From Prevotella sp. UBA7764 (GTDB lineage Bacteria > Bacteroidota > Bacteroidia > Bacteroidales > Bacteroidaceae), in contig DLDU01000003.1 in assembly GCA_002481295.1 (NCBI GenBank), positions 23,002-56,335 of the forward strand: a stretch of DNA of 33,334 bases, written 5' to 3'. Below are positions 7,120 to 15,961 of the stretch, piece after piece. The notes beneath the pieces were generated by a model that had not been told where the DNA came from, did no database searches, and was given only the letters and a program-made list of their open reading frames with translations. Position 1 is the stretch's first letter. Every line of letters starts with the position of its first letter. A program made the position numbers and the translations under genes.

Positions 7120-8299
7120 AGTTCCCGTCCGGCTTCACCACATTCACTCTTACCGACGGTGTCCAACGGAAGAGCTGGGGATCGTCGGGATGAGCAGGAT
7201 CGAAGTCTTTCCAGTCACGCAGACCGTTGATCATTGGCAAGTTGAGGCTCTTCATGCCCATGACCACCATCTTAGCCACCTCATACGCACCGTAAGGATT
7301 GAAGTGCGTATTGTCGGCCAAAGCCTTGGGCTGGTTGGGCCATGTGTTGGCGGGATAGTGCACCAGCGCACGCTTACTGCCCTCGTAGCCAAGTGTCTCA
7401 AAGAACGTGCGGGTCATGTCATGAAGCTCGATAACAGGCACATGCTCCCGCTTGGCTACGGCACGCATGGCATCGGGGTAGTCGCCGTGGGTCTCAAGGA
7501 TATGCTGATGACTGTTGTCGAAGGCACGGCGCTGCGTCGGTGTGACAAAGACGATGTTTCCGCCCTTAGCTCGCACCTTGTCGATATAGGTCTTCAGCAT
7601 ATAGGAGAAGTTATACCAGGCGCCACTGCCGGGCGTTTTCTCTTTTTGGTCGTTGTGGCCGAACTCACAAAACACGTAATCGCCCGGCCGCATCATCGAC
7701 AGGATCTTGTCGAGACGGTTCTGAAAATAGAACGACGAGGCGGTGAGTCCGCTCTCAGCATGGTTCGCCACTGCATAGCCGTCGCCCATCCAGCGCGTGA
7801 TCATCTGTCCCCATGAGGCATAGGGGTCGTAAGGCTGATCGACGACGGTGGAATTGCCACAGAGAAAAAGGGTGACGGCTGTCGTGTCGGGCGTTATTGT
7901 CACGTGCCGCACGGCAGGGTGCGGACCGGTGAACTCCAGGTTGAGACTATCGTCCCAGTCGAGATAGTCTTTCTCACGGGGCTTTAGTTTCACCCGCTCC
8001 TTGTCCGTGATATACGGCGATCGCTTGTTCACGACAAAGGAGAAAGTCTTGAACTTACCCCTTTTCGTGGGCGTGTTCTCGACAAAGAGTCGGCGGCTCT
8101 CGGCACGCACCATTGTGTTGCCTTCATGGCTCTTGCTGCCCAGTTCCACCGTGACGCGATAGTTGCCATCGGGCACAGCCACAGAAAACGAGAACGGCTT
8201 GCCCGCCTTGCTCTGACGCGACAGGTCGAAAGTCTGCGTCTGCGCCTGTGCTGTCAAGGACAGCAGCAGACAGGCGCAGAGATGAAAGAGATGTCTCAT
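7118..8299 (-). CDS. SGNH rhamnogalacturonan acetylesterase, CE12-type
   Basis: 393 residues. It probably removes acetyl groups from galacturonate in RG-I, giving the lyases access. A signal peptide is likely (LCACLLLSLTAQAQ, residues 7-20). Residues 21-135 look like a beta-sandwich carbohydrate-binding module. The SGNH domain follows: block I GNST with Ser150, block II Gly in AESGLTASS, block III GHND at 214-217, and block V DNTHF with Asp329 and His332. Block I has GNS instead of the usual GDS. It is the last gene of the minus-strand RG-I run, 41 bases after the GH2 gene, and ends on a bidirectional terminator. Confidence 0.88.
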   Translation of the reverse strand: MRHLFHLCACLLLSLTAQAQTQTFDLSRQSKAGKPFSFSVAVPDGNYRVTVELGSKSHEGNTMVRAESRRLFVENTPTKRGKFKTFSFVVNKRSPYITDKERVKLKPREKDYLDWDDSLNLEFTGPHPAVRHVTITPDTTAVTLFLCGNSTVVDQPYDPYASWGQMITRWMGDGYAVANHAESGLTASSFYFQNRLDKILSMMRPGDYVFCEFGHNDQKEKTPGSGAWYNFSYMLKTYIDKVRAKGGNIVFVTPTQRRAFDNSHQHILETHGDYPDAMRAVAKREHVPVIELHDMTRTFFETLGYEGSKRALVHYPANTWPNQPKALADNTHFNPYGAYEVAKMVVMGMKSLNLPMINGLRDWKDFDPAHPDDPQLFRWTPSVRVNVVKPDGN

Positions 8300-8340
8300 A
8301 GTTGAACGATATTATAACCTATTTATGAATCCTTGTTTGT

Positions 8341-10758
8341 TCACTCCGTGGCCAGCGTACATTTACCCCTCACGCGTCCCGCCTTGTCGACAAGTTCCAC
8401 GCGCACCTTCCCCGGCTTGGACGTTGCGCGAAGGATGACGAGCAGGTTGCCCTGATAGAGAGTGGTAGTCGGATCGGTGGCGATGGCGTTGCCGGTGATG
8501 TCACCGTTGTCGGCAGCCACAAGTTCCGCCGGTCCGCTGATGCGCACCGTGAGCGTGTCGTTGGCCAGAGGCGTGCGCCGTCCCTTTGCGTCGAGCCCCA
8601 GCACACGGATGTGCATCAGATCCAGCCCATCGGCCTTCCACGTCTCGTTGTCGGGGATAAGTGCCAAGCGCTTGAGTGGTCCTGCCGTGGTGATCTCGTG
8701 ACGTGCCACCTCTTTTCCACCATTACGGGCGATGGCGAGGAGCGTGCCCGGCTCGTAGGCGATGCCGTCCCACCGGATCTTGTCACGCGACTTGGGATCT
8801 GAGCTGTTTTTCTTCACGCCGAGACTTCTGCCGTTGAGCCTGAGTTCCACCTCCTCAGCGTTGGTATAAGTGTAGACGGTATATCGTTTGCCCGTCATGC
8901 GGTTCCAGTGCCACGTGACTTTATCGCCGCCGAAGGTCACACCATTCCATGTCATTGCCTCCTCCTTACCGCCTGCCACACCGATGTGCACGACAGGCTT
9001 GTCGGTGAACATTGCCTTGAGCATATAGGCTTGCGGCTTGGGCAGCAGCGAGCGGTCGAAGACACCGTTGTCCCATCCCTTGCGCGGCCATCCGAGACTC
9101 TCGCCGTTGTAGTCGATCATGCCCCAATAGGCCAGGCCCACGACACGGTTGAGATCCATGTCGAAGTAGTTGGGACCCATCATCGGCAGGTTGGCCTCGC
9201 TCTGATAGAAGATCATGTTGGGAAAACGTCGGCCGTCGCCGGGAAAGTACATATAGCGATAGTTGTAAGCCTGGATGTCCGTGATCATCGCCAGGTCGCA
9301 GGGCAGCGAGTCGGTCTGCCAATTGCGGCCGCGCGGGTGCATGGCCACGGTGACGGGCCGCGTAGTGTCGTAGCGGCGCAGCAGAGTGCGCAGCAAACGA
9401 TAAGGTGTCACGCCCCAGTCGTTGAAAGGCAGATTGGGATAGGTCTGCAACTCATTGCCCAAGCTCCACATGACGACGCTCGGATGGTTCCGGTCGCGCT
9501 GTATCCACTCCGGCACATCGTATTGCCAATGGTTCATCCACGGCTGACGGCCTCCGGCATATTGTGTGAGCCATTTGTCATAGAGCTCGTCAACGACAAG
9601 GATACCGTATTTGTCGCAAAGGCGGTAGAGGTCTTCACTGTAGGGATTGTGGGAACAACGGATGTGGTTGAAGCCGAAGTCCTTGAGCAACTTGATGCGC
9701 TTCTCGATGGCACGCGGATAGGCGGCGGCACCGAGCGCGCCGAGGGTGTGGTGGTTGGCAATGCCCTTGAGGATCACTTTGCGGCCGTTGAGCTTGAAAC
9801 CGAAAGAAGGACCGTACTCGATGGTACGGATACCGAAAGGCTCTGTCACCCGGTCGGCGACCCGTCCGCTGTCGTCGCGAAGGGTCAGCTCGGCACTGTA
9901 TAAATAAGGTGTATCCCAATCCCACACATGAGGATGGTCGATCGTAATGTCGGCCAAAGGATATTCCATCGTGTGACGGTGACGGGTCAGCGCCAACAAG
10001 GTGTCAGTTTGGGCTACCACATGTCCCTGGGCGTCAAGGATGCGCACGGCAAGCGGTGCCTCCCGTTGCCGCCCATAGTTGGAAACCGCAGCTTTGATAT
10101 GTACGACGCGGTTGTCTGTGGTTGTGATCTGTAGCGGATGGCGGTCGAAAAACAGCTGGCGGTCGGTGACGATGAGCTTCACGTCGCGGAAGAGTCCGCC
10201 GCCGGTGTACCAGCGTGAGTTCTGCGGACCGCGTGTATCGGCCAAGACGGTAAGCACGTTTTCCTGACCGTAGCGCAACCTGTCGCTGATGTCGATGCCG
10301 AAACCGACGTAGCCGTATTCCGTGCCGCCGATGCGCTCACCATTGAGCCAGACATCGCCGACAAGCATGATGCCGCCTACCTCCAGCACGACGCGGCGAC
10401 CGCGCCAACTGCTGTCGGGCGTGAACGTGCGGCGGTACCAGCCTTTTCCCATCTCCTTGAAGCCACGCGACGAGAGGCGGCTCTTGACGTTGGCAGCCTG
10501 ATCGCGGTTGTCGGCGTGCTCGTCAGCAGCGGGAGCTACCCACGGCTGACTGATCTGGAAGTCGTGTGGCAACCTCACACTCTGCCACGCGCCACGGCCC
10601 TGATGGGCCTGCGCAGGCGACAGTTCGGCACGGGTGAACTGCCAGTCGACGATGTTCACCGTGTCCCGTTGCGCACAAGCAGGTAAGGACAAGAGCAGAA
10701 GGAGAAGGGAGCTGAGCCACCCCCGACGGAATATAGAACGGATGGGATAACGATACAT
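8341..10758 (-). CDS. GH2 family beta-galactosidase-like lipoprotein
   Basis: 805 residues. Likely removes beta-linked galactose from RG-I side chains or oligosaccharides; other GH2 activities cannot be excluded. The N-terminus has arginines, a leucine-rich core and a possible lipobox LPAC with Cys28, suggesting a lipoprotein. Domains in order: sugar-binding jelly roll (about 35-200), immunoglobulin-like (about 205-310), TIM barrel (about 315-600) and C-terminal DUF4982 plus Ig-like domains. The acid/base Glu436 is in WSLGNEL and the probable nucleophile Glu521 in YQSEANLP. NHHTLGALG is the usual GH2 barrel segment. It has its own candidate promoter at 10802-10809 despite lying in a same-strand run. 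Confidence 0.9.
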   Translation of the reverse strand: MYRYPIRSIFRRGWLSSLLLLLLSLPACAQRDTVNIVDWQFTRAELSPAQAHQGRGAWQSVRLPHDFQISQPWVAPAADEHADNRDQAANVKSRLSSRGFKEMGKGWYRRTFTPDSSWRGRRVVLEVGGIMLVGDVWLNGERIGGTEYGYVGFGIDISDRLRYGQENVLTVLADTRGPQNSRWYTGGGLFRDVKLIVTDRQLFFDRHPLQITTTDNRVVHIKAAVSNYGRQREAPLAVRILDAQGHVVAQTDTLLALTRHRHTMEYPLADITIDHPHVWDWDTPYLYSAELTLRDDSGRVADRVTEPFGIRTIEYGPSFGFKLNGRKVILKGIANHHTLGALGAAAYPRAIEKRIKLLKDFGFNHIRCSHNPYSEDLYRLCDKYGILVVDELYDKWLTQYAGGRQPWMNHWQYDVPEWIQRDRNHPSVVMWSLGNELQTYPNLPFNDWGVTPYRLLRTLLRRYDTTRPVTVAMHPRGRNWQTDSLPCDLAMITDIQAYNYRYMYFPGDGRRFPNMIFYQSEANLPMMGPNYFDMDLNRVVGLAYWGMIDYNGESLGWPRKGWDNGVFDRSLLPKPQAYMLKAMFTDKPVVHIGVAGGKEEAMTWNGVTFGGDKVTWHWNRMTGKRYTVYTYTNAEEVELRLNGRSLGVKKNSSDPKSRDKIRWDGIAYEPGTLLAIARNGGKEVARHEITTAGPLKRLALIPDNETWKADGLDLMHIRVLGLDAKGRRTPLANDTLTVRISGPAELVAADNGDITGNAIATDPTTTLYQGNLLVILRATSKPGKVRVELVDKAGRVRGKCTLATE

Positions 10759-10801
10759 TGGTCGATGTTTACTGATTTTTAATCATTGGTCTTGGTCACT
10801 G

Positions 10802-10809
10802 CAAAGATA
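10802..10809 (-). promoter_or_regulatory. Putative -7 box upstream of the GH2 gene
   Basis: The minus strand reads TATCTTTG, matching TAnnTTTG, 44 bases before the GH2 ATG. It suggests an internal promoter so that GH2 and the last esterase could be expressed apart from the upstream genes. No convincing -33 box. Confidence 0.45.
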
Positions 10810-10838
10810 AGCAAAGAGCTTCAGACCGCCATGTGAAA

Positions 10839-10863
10839 GCATAAGATTATTATGATTTTATGC
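10839..10863 (-). other. Inverted repeat in the GH28-GH2 gap
   Basis: GCATAA (10839-10844) pairs with TTATGC (10858-10863) around an AT-rich 13-base loop. It lies in the 148-base gap after the GH28 stop and before the GH2 promoter box. It may be a weak terminator or a regulator site. The rest of this gap shows nothing recognisable. Confidence 0.3.
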
Positions 10864-10906
10864 GAAGAAACGCCTTCCATGTCTTTCTTCTATTTTCTGA
10901 AACTCA

Positions 10907-12214
10907 TTATTTTTTGGCGTCACCATTGATGACCACATTGCGGACAACGGTGCCGGGAATAAGCGTAGAGGAGAAGTTACCGGCTTTGTCGGTGACATGA
11001 ACATCCTCAAAGACAAAATCGGAAAGACTGTATTTGTCGCTGGTACCCACGTCGAAGAAGTTGTCGCAGTCCATGTGGATATTCTTCAGCGTCACGTTTC
11101 TGCATGATGACTTGGGCATATTGCGTCGCCTGGCAGGCTGGAAGAATTGTGTCCAAGGGCGGATGACGAGACAGCTGCGGGCCCGTCCGGTGATGCCTTC
11201 GACCCGTATCTGCTCATAGCGTTGCGGCGTGTCAGGGCGCATCTTCAACCAAAGCATGCGGTCGGCGTTCTCACTCGTGCAGTTGCGCAGGATGACGTTG
11301 GTGTCGTGGAGACTCTCCGAGCCCAGGGTGAGCATGCTGTGCACAGTGCCGTAACGGCAGTTCTCCACAAGCACGCGGCTGACGGGACCGTTGACAGCCA
11401 TAGTGTCGGCATAGGTGCCCTTACCTCCCTTGAGCACGACGGCATCGTCGTTGACGTTCATATAGCATCCGCGCACAAGGATGTCGTGGCACTTGTCGAT
11501 GTCAATGGCATCGCTGCTCGGTGCTTTCACGCCTTGAGTAGGCGCAAAGATGAAGCAATCGAGATAGCGCACGTGATCGCAGTTGTAAAGATGGTTGGTC
11601 CATACAGGGCTGTTCATTAGATGCACGTCCTGTACGGTGACGCGACTGGAATTGCTGATATATACCAGTCGGGGCCGCTGCGCATCCTTGTTGGTGCAGT
11701 CGGGATTCCACAGCCGCCGGATCCAGAACTCCTGCCAATAGGGATAGCCGTTGCCGTCGATGGTGCCCTGGCCGGTGATGGTAAAGCCGTCGACATGGTC
11801 AGCATTGACGAGAGCGGCAAAATACTTGCAGGTCTCACCTTCGAAACGAGTCGTCAGCACGGGAAAGTCGGCAATGCGGTCTGAGCCTTTCAGCGTGGCT
11901 CCCTCACAGAGATGGAGATGGGTGCCCGGCTTGAAAAACAGCGCGCCGCTGAGAAAAGTGCCCGACGGGATGACGACCACACCGCCGCCCTCGCGCTGGC
12001 AGCGGTCTATGACGGCCTGGATGGCTGAGGTCTGTACGAGCGTGGGATTGCCGCTCACGCCATAGTCGGTGATGACATATTGCTTGCCGAGGCTACGCAC
12101 ATCCACTTTCGTGGTGTCGCTGAACCACGCGTCGACCGGTGTGCCGTCGGGCCAGGTATCTGCGTTTGCGCTGCCACAACAGAGCAGCAGGAGGAAAAGA
12201 AGGATCTGTTTCAT
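10907..12214 (-). CDS. GH28 family polygalacturonase / rhamnogalacturonan hydrolase-like
   Basis: 435 residues. GH28 enzymes hydrolyse alpha-linked galacturonate in homogalacturonan or RG; here RG-I oligosaccharides are the likely substrate. A type I signal peptide (MKQILLFLLLLCCGSANA) is followed by a parallel beta-helix. Catalytic acids are visible as Asp235 in SSDAID and Asp256/Asp257 in NVNDDAVVLKGG, followed by the His292 region and a CTSENADRMLWLKM segment in place of the classical RIK. The usual HG motif after the acids is VHSM here, which makes the exact specificity uncertain. It lies 85 bases downstream of the GH105-GH106 gene, with no promoter box seen between them. Confidence 0.87.
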   Translation of the reverse strand: MKQILLFLLLLCCGSANADTWPDGTPVDAWFSDTTKVDVRSLGKQYVITDYGVSGNPTLVQTSAIQAVIDRCQREGGGVVVIPSGTFLSGALFFKPGTHLHLCEGATLKGSDRIADFPVLTTRFEGETCKYFAALVNADHVDGFTITGQGTIDGNGYPYWQEFWIRRLWNPDCTNKDAQRPRLVYISNSSRVTVQDVHLMNSPVWTNHLYNCDHVRYLDCFIFAPTQGVKAPSSDAIDIDKCHDILVRGCYMNVNDDAVVLKGGKGTYADTMAVNGPVSRVLVENCRYGTVHSMLTLGSESLHDTNVILRNCTSENADRMLWLKMRPDTPQRYEQIRVEGITGRARSCLVIRPWTQFFQPARRRNMPKSSCRNVTLKNIHMDCDNFFDVGTSDKYSLSDFVFEDVHVTDKAGNFSSTLIPGTVVRNVVINGDAKK

Positions 12215-12299
12215 TACTTTACTTTTGTTATATACATGATAAGGTGTAGCGTGCCTATATATAATAAGGAGTAGCGCATGCCACTTGCCTTAGAGCGTA

Positions 12300-15200
12300 T
12301 TAATGGTGAAGTTCTATCAGCTTGACGCTACCGTTGAGTCCACTCTTCATGGGAGTCCAATCGGCATAGCCAGTCTTATGGTATTGCAGGTCGACGACGT
12401 TGATGTCTTTCATCACACGCCATTTGATGCCCCGGCGATCCATGTCTGCGATGCGGTTGGCAGGAAGGTTGGTGACCACGACGCGCAGCGTGTTGTCGCC
12501 TTTCTTCAGCAGTCCGCTTATGTCGAGGGTAAACGGCACTGACCACGCACAGCCGGCGAAGCGGCCATTGACCCATACCTCTGCCGACTCACGCACATCG
12601 CCAAGGTCGAGCAACCACGGCCGACGCGCCTCATCAGCACTCAGACGGAATGTGGTGGTATAGGCTCCGCTGCCCATTGTCACGGCGGCGCTGTCGTCGC
12701 CAAGCGCTTCCCATGTCTGTGGCTTGTCGAGTTTCCACATGCGGCGCACCGTCGGTGCCGACTGCTCGAAGGCGAGTTGCCAAGGACCGTCCAGCACTTT
12801 TGTCTGGTCTCCCGGCAGGGCACGGTGGGGCAGAGCGGCAAGCGTCTGAGGCAGCGTGCGGTCGAAGGTTTGGAGGATCATGCTTTCACCACTCCGCAGA
12901 GCTACGTGCAACTGTCTGTTGCGCTGCTCCACAGCATAGCGCCGACCCGTCAATGGGTCGTACCACAGCGCATCGTGCCACGCTACGGCGAGCGGCACGT
13001 AGCTGTCGACATCGTTGGGCGTAAGGTTGGCAATGAAATAATGATAGCCCATGCCGTTTCTGCGCCGGATGGCCCTCAAGTGCAGTTGCGTACGCATCGG
13101 TTCAGCGTTGGCAAGACGTGCGAGTGCCTGACTGTCGATGGGCTTGGTCGGATCGATGAGTCCCCGATAACGTGTGCCAGCCTCGGTGATCCATTGCTCA
13201 CCAACTTTCTTGGCGCGAGCAAGCTGCCGCTCACTGATATAGTCGCAGTCATAGCCCAAGGAGTCGATCTCACGGATGGTACGGATCAACTCCGGTGCCT
13301 TCTTGTCCATAGAGTGGATGTCGAAGAGCATCAGCGGATGACGGGTATCTTTCTTCCACATCTCCTTCACGGGCAAGATGACAAGAAAGTCGTTGTCGGG
13401 ATCGCCCCATTGCAGGAAACTCTGGCAACGGCGGATATAGCTCATCAACCAAGGTGCGTCGCGCCAAGTGGAATTGGTGGGACTCATGTTGACCGAGGCG
13501 TAGAACTGCCATCCCGGCCAAGGCACGTTGCGCGGACTGTAGGGCGTACCATGGAAGAACATGTGGTTGACACCGCAGGAGAACATCAGGTCGAGGTCGG
13601 GCTTCATCTGGCTCAGTGACGTACGGAAGTGCTCGGTAAGCCAGGTAAAGGTCTCACTGGAGGTGAAAGGCTTACCCGTGACGTGGGCGGCAGAGGAAGC
13701 ATACTTCAACATACTCATGTCGCTGAAGTTGGGTCGCGTGAATCCTGGATCGCGCCGTAGGCCTTTGATGCCGAAGTCAGAAAGGCCGAAGCCTTCTATC
13801 TCAGGGATGTCGACAGTGCCGTAAAGGTCGAGTAGGTTGGCAGGAGAACCGTGGGCCTGGTTGCGCACGAGGGCACCATGACTGTGTGCCCATGCCGTCC
13901 ACTGCTGCGTGAAGTTGTGATAGAGCAGGTCAGAGAGTGTCTCGCGATAGTCACAGACCACCTGCGCGTCGCCGTCGACAAAGCGGTCAAGGCTGTCCAA
14001 GAGGTCGTAGCCTCGCCGTGAGCGGAACGCCTCGAGCAGACGGGGCGTCCAGTTGGCCCCATAGACTTCGTAAGAGTCGTTGAAGAAAGTATGGGGGTAA
14101 GGGGTGTGGCTGGCCGTGAAAGCCGAGTCGATATGCTGGAGATAGTGCGCCACGGCCAGCGAGTCGAAGTGATCGATCACCCATCCCTCGCCACCGGGAG
14201 CAGCCCGCTTCACGCGCTGACGGGTACGGCTGACGAAGAGCGCGATCACGCGTTGGCGGTGCTTGTCGGCAGTTTTAAAGCTTCTCACGGCAGCCAGCCG
14301 CGCGTATTTCTTTTCTTTGTCGGGCACGGGAAAGGTCAGCTTGCTGATATCGGCCTTGCTATTCACCAGTGTGTCTACGAAAAACGCCTTGCACGCCGCC
14401 TCACCGATGGGCACCCAAGGACCGCCGAAGGGCCATCCCGTGCCATTGTTCAAGTCCACCTCCACGCTGTCGGCTGCCGCCGTGCGCTCGGTGATCTGCA
14501 AGGCGCGCATCCACTCAGGAGAGAGGTAGGACAGCTCGTGGGCCTCATTGCCTTGTACACCATAGACAGGTGTAATCTCCACTGTACCCATGCCGACGTG
14601 GTGCAGTGCGTCGATATTGTCTTTCAGCCCGGTCTCATCCACGGCCGAACCAAACCACCACCAACGTGTGCCGGGACGAGCCTCGGGCAGTACAAAGGGC
14701 AAGCAGGCATTGAGCGCAGGTTGCGCCAGCCGCGCATACTCCGTAGCGCCAAGCAACCAGCAACCCGTGCCATAGTCTTCGAAGTCGGGCATCTTGTCAT
14801 AGCTGAGCGGCTGTCCGGCCGACGGATCCTTGCCCGTGCCTTGGTTCCAACCGAGGAAGCCGTCGGGATGGACACAGGTCATCAGTGCCTGCCAAGCCTT
14901 GTCGCAGGCCGGACGGTAGCTGGCGGCAGCGAGCAGGCCGTGACGGATGCCCCAACTCATGCCGTAGAGAAAGAGCGCAGTGCCCGTCATCTCCGGACCG
15001 CCATAGGTTGCCGGAGAGTGAAGGCTGACATTCCAAAAGCCATCAGCACGCTGGCAATGCAGCAGAGCCTTGGACATAGCGAGGAAGTCCTTCTCCAACA
15101 GTTTGTATTCTTTCGTGTCCTCATTGAGGACATCCATACACCTCAGCAGGGCCGCGTAGACCCAACCGTTGCCCCGACTCCAATAGCAGTCGTTGCCATC

Positions 15201-15833
15201 CTGCTCGCGGTAGGGCGGCACATAGTCCTTGTCACGCCACCACAGTCCGTCCTTTTTATTGAAGAGTCCGCCTCCACAGGTGTTGCGGCTCCACAAATAG
15301 CTGTTGACAGCATAGTCGAGATAGCGGCGGTCGCCGGTAAGACTGTAATACTTCACATACACCGGCATCGCCATCTGTATGGCGTCGATCCATGTCCAGT
15401 AGTCATAGCGTCCGGTAGCTATCTGGTGCTCAAGGTTAGCTTTGACGCGACAGGCCATCAGCGTGTCGCCCGTCATAGCGTAGCGCTCAAGATAAGTCTG
15501 AGCACAGCACTGGTTGTCGGCATCGGTGGTCGTGACGCCGTCGCGTGGTGCCCAGTGGTGGAAGGCTCCCCACCGGTCGGCATAATCGAGATAGCATTGT
15601 CGTGGGTCGATGGCATAGAGTGCCATAAGACCTTCATAGTACACGGCACGTGTCCACAACGAGCTCGGCCGCACCTTCTTCACAAAGGTAGGCCGCGTAG
15701 GGTCGGCATACACCCTCATGAAGCGGTCGTTGACACGGCGAGCCAGGGTCAGCACGCTGTCGGCACCGGTCTCTGCCAGCAAAGGCAATGTGCCCAAGAG
15801 ACAGAGCAGCAAGGATAAAAGTCGTCGGTTCAT
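12300..15833 (-). CDS. GH105-GH106 fusion: unsaturated rhamnogalacturonyl hydrolase plus alpha-L-rhamnosidase
   Basis: 1177 residues with a signal peptide (LLSLLLCLLGTLPLLA). Residues about 21-372 form a GH105/YteR-like (alpha/alpha)6 barrel: WTRAVYYEGLM, YWTWIDAIQMAMPV with the probable catalytic Asp150, and YWSRGNGWVYAALLR. From about 378 a GH106 rhamnosidase begins: RWWWFGSAVDETGLKDNI, VEITPVYGVQGNE and LSPEWM. A C-terminal beta-sandwich of the GH2/GH106 type (about 1010-1170) includes VWVNGRFAGCAWS. The two activities act in sequence on lyase products: removal of the unsaturated GalA, then of the newly exposed rhamnose. The frame is continuous with no stop at the joint (about 372-390), so this looks like a true fusion rather than two genes. 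Confidence 0.9.
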   Translation of the reverse strand: MNRRLLSLLLCLLGTLPLLAETGADSVLTLARRVNDRFMRVYADPTRPTFVKKVRPSSLWTRAVYYEGLMALYAIDPRQCYLDYADRWGAFHHWAPRDGVTTTDADNQCCAQTYLERYAMTGDTLMACRVKANLEHQIATGRYDYWTWIDAIQMAMPVYVKYYSLTGDRRYLDYAVNSYLWSRNTCGGGLFNKKDGLWWRDKDYVPPYREQDGNDCYWSRGNGWVYAALLRCMDVLNEDTKEYKLLEKDFLAMSKALLHCQRADGFWNVSLHSPATYGGPEMTGTALFLYGMSWGIRHGLLAAASYRPACDKAWQALMTCVHPDGFLGWNQGTGKDPSAGQPLSYDKMPDFEDYGTGCWLLGATEYARLAQPALNACLPFVLPEARPGTRWWWFGSAVDETGLKDNIDALHHVGMGTVEITPVYGVQGNEAHELSYLSPEWMRALQITERTAAADSVEVDLNNGTGWPFGGPWVPIGEAACKAFFVDTLVNSKADISKLTFPVPDKEKKYARLAAVRSFKTADKHRQRVIALFVSRTRQRVKRAAPGGEGWVIDHFDSLAVAHYLQHIDSAFTASHTPYPHTFFNDSYEVYGANWTPRLLEAFRSRRGYDLLDSLDRFVDGDAQVVCDYRETLSDLLYHNFTQQWTAWAHSHGALVRNQAHGSPANLLDLYGTVDIPEIEGFGLSDFGIKGLRRDPGFTRPNFSDMSMLKYASSAAHVTGKPFTSSETFTWLTEHFRTSLSQMKPDLDLMFSCGVNHMFFHGTPYSPRNVPWPGWQFYASVNMSPTNSTWRDAPWLMSYIRRCQSFLQWGDPDNDFLVILPVKEMWKKDTRHPLMLFDIHSMDKKAPELIRTIREIDSLGYDCDYISERQLARAKKVGEQWITEAGTRYRGLIDPTKPIDSQALARLANAEPMRTQLHLRAIRRRNGMGYHYFIANLTPNDVDSYVPLAVAWHDALWYDPLTGRRYAVEQRNRQLHVALRSGESMILQTFDRTLPQTLAALPHRALPGDQTKVLDGPWQLAFEQSAPTVRRMWKLDKPQTWEALGDDSAAVTMGSGAYTTTFRLSADEARRPWLLDLGDVRESAEVWVNGRFAGCAWSVPFTLDISGLLKKGDNTLRVVVTNLPANRIADMDRRGIKWRVMKDINVVDLQYHKTGYADWTPMKSGLNGSVKLIELHH

Positions 15834-15926
15834 TGTCTTGTTATCAGTATTCTGTATTCAGTTTTCAGTTCTTTCAAACTATGTTTTACAAACAACTAAG
15901 CCTTCCACCCATTTGGTATAGCATTT

Positions 15927-15957
15927 CCCTCCCCTTGGGGAGGGTTAGGGAAGGGCT
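15927..15957. repeat. REP-like palindrome between esterase and GH105-GH106 genes
   Basis: CCCTCCCC (15927-15934), TT, GGGGAGGG (15937-15944) is a perfect 8-bp hairpin, followed by TTAGGGAAGGGC. This is the same plan as the right arm of the element at 6192-6221. It starts 5 bases beyond the stop of the tandem esterase gene (15962) on the minus strand, so it could attenuate transcription between the two genes. The rest of the 128-base gap holds an AT-rich, weakly repetitive stretch (15840-15875, TATTCAGT-like units) and no clear promoter. Confidence 0.7.
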
Positions 15958-15961
15958 TCTC

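Noticed and set aside
12239..12276. Near-direct repeat ATAAGGnGTAGCG before the GH28 gene
   Set aside because: Two copies 25 bp apart with one mismatch; it does not match the GATATTGCA repeat, and I found no further copies, so it is too weak to call an operator.
14091..15818. 575-codon open frame opposite the GH105-GH106 gene
   Set aside because: Antisense shadow of a well-supported gene; composition is His/Val/Gln-rich with no motifs.
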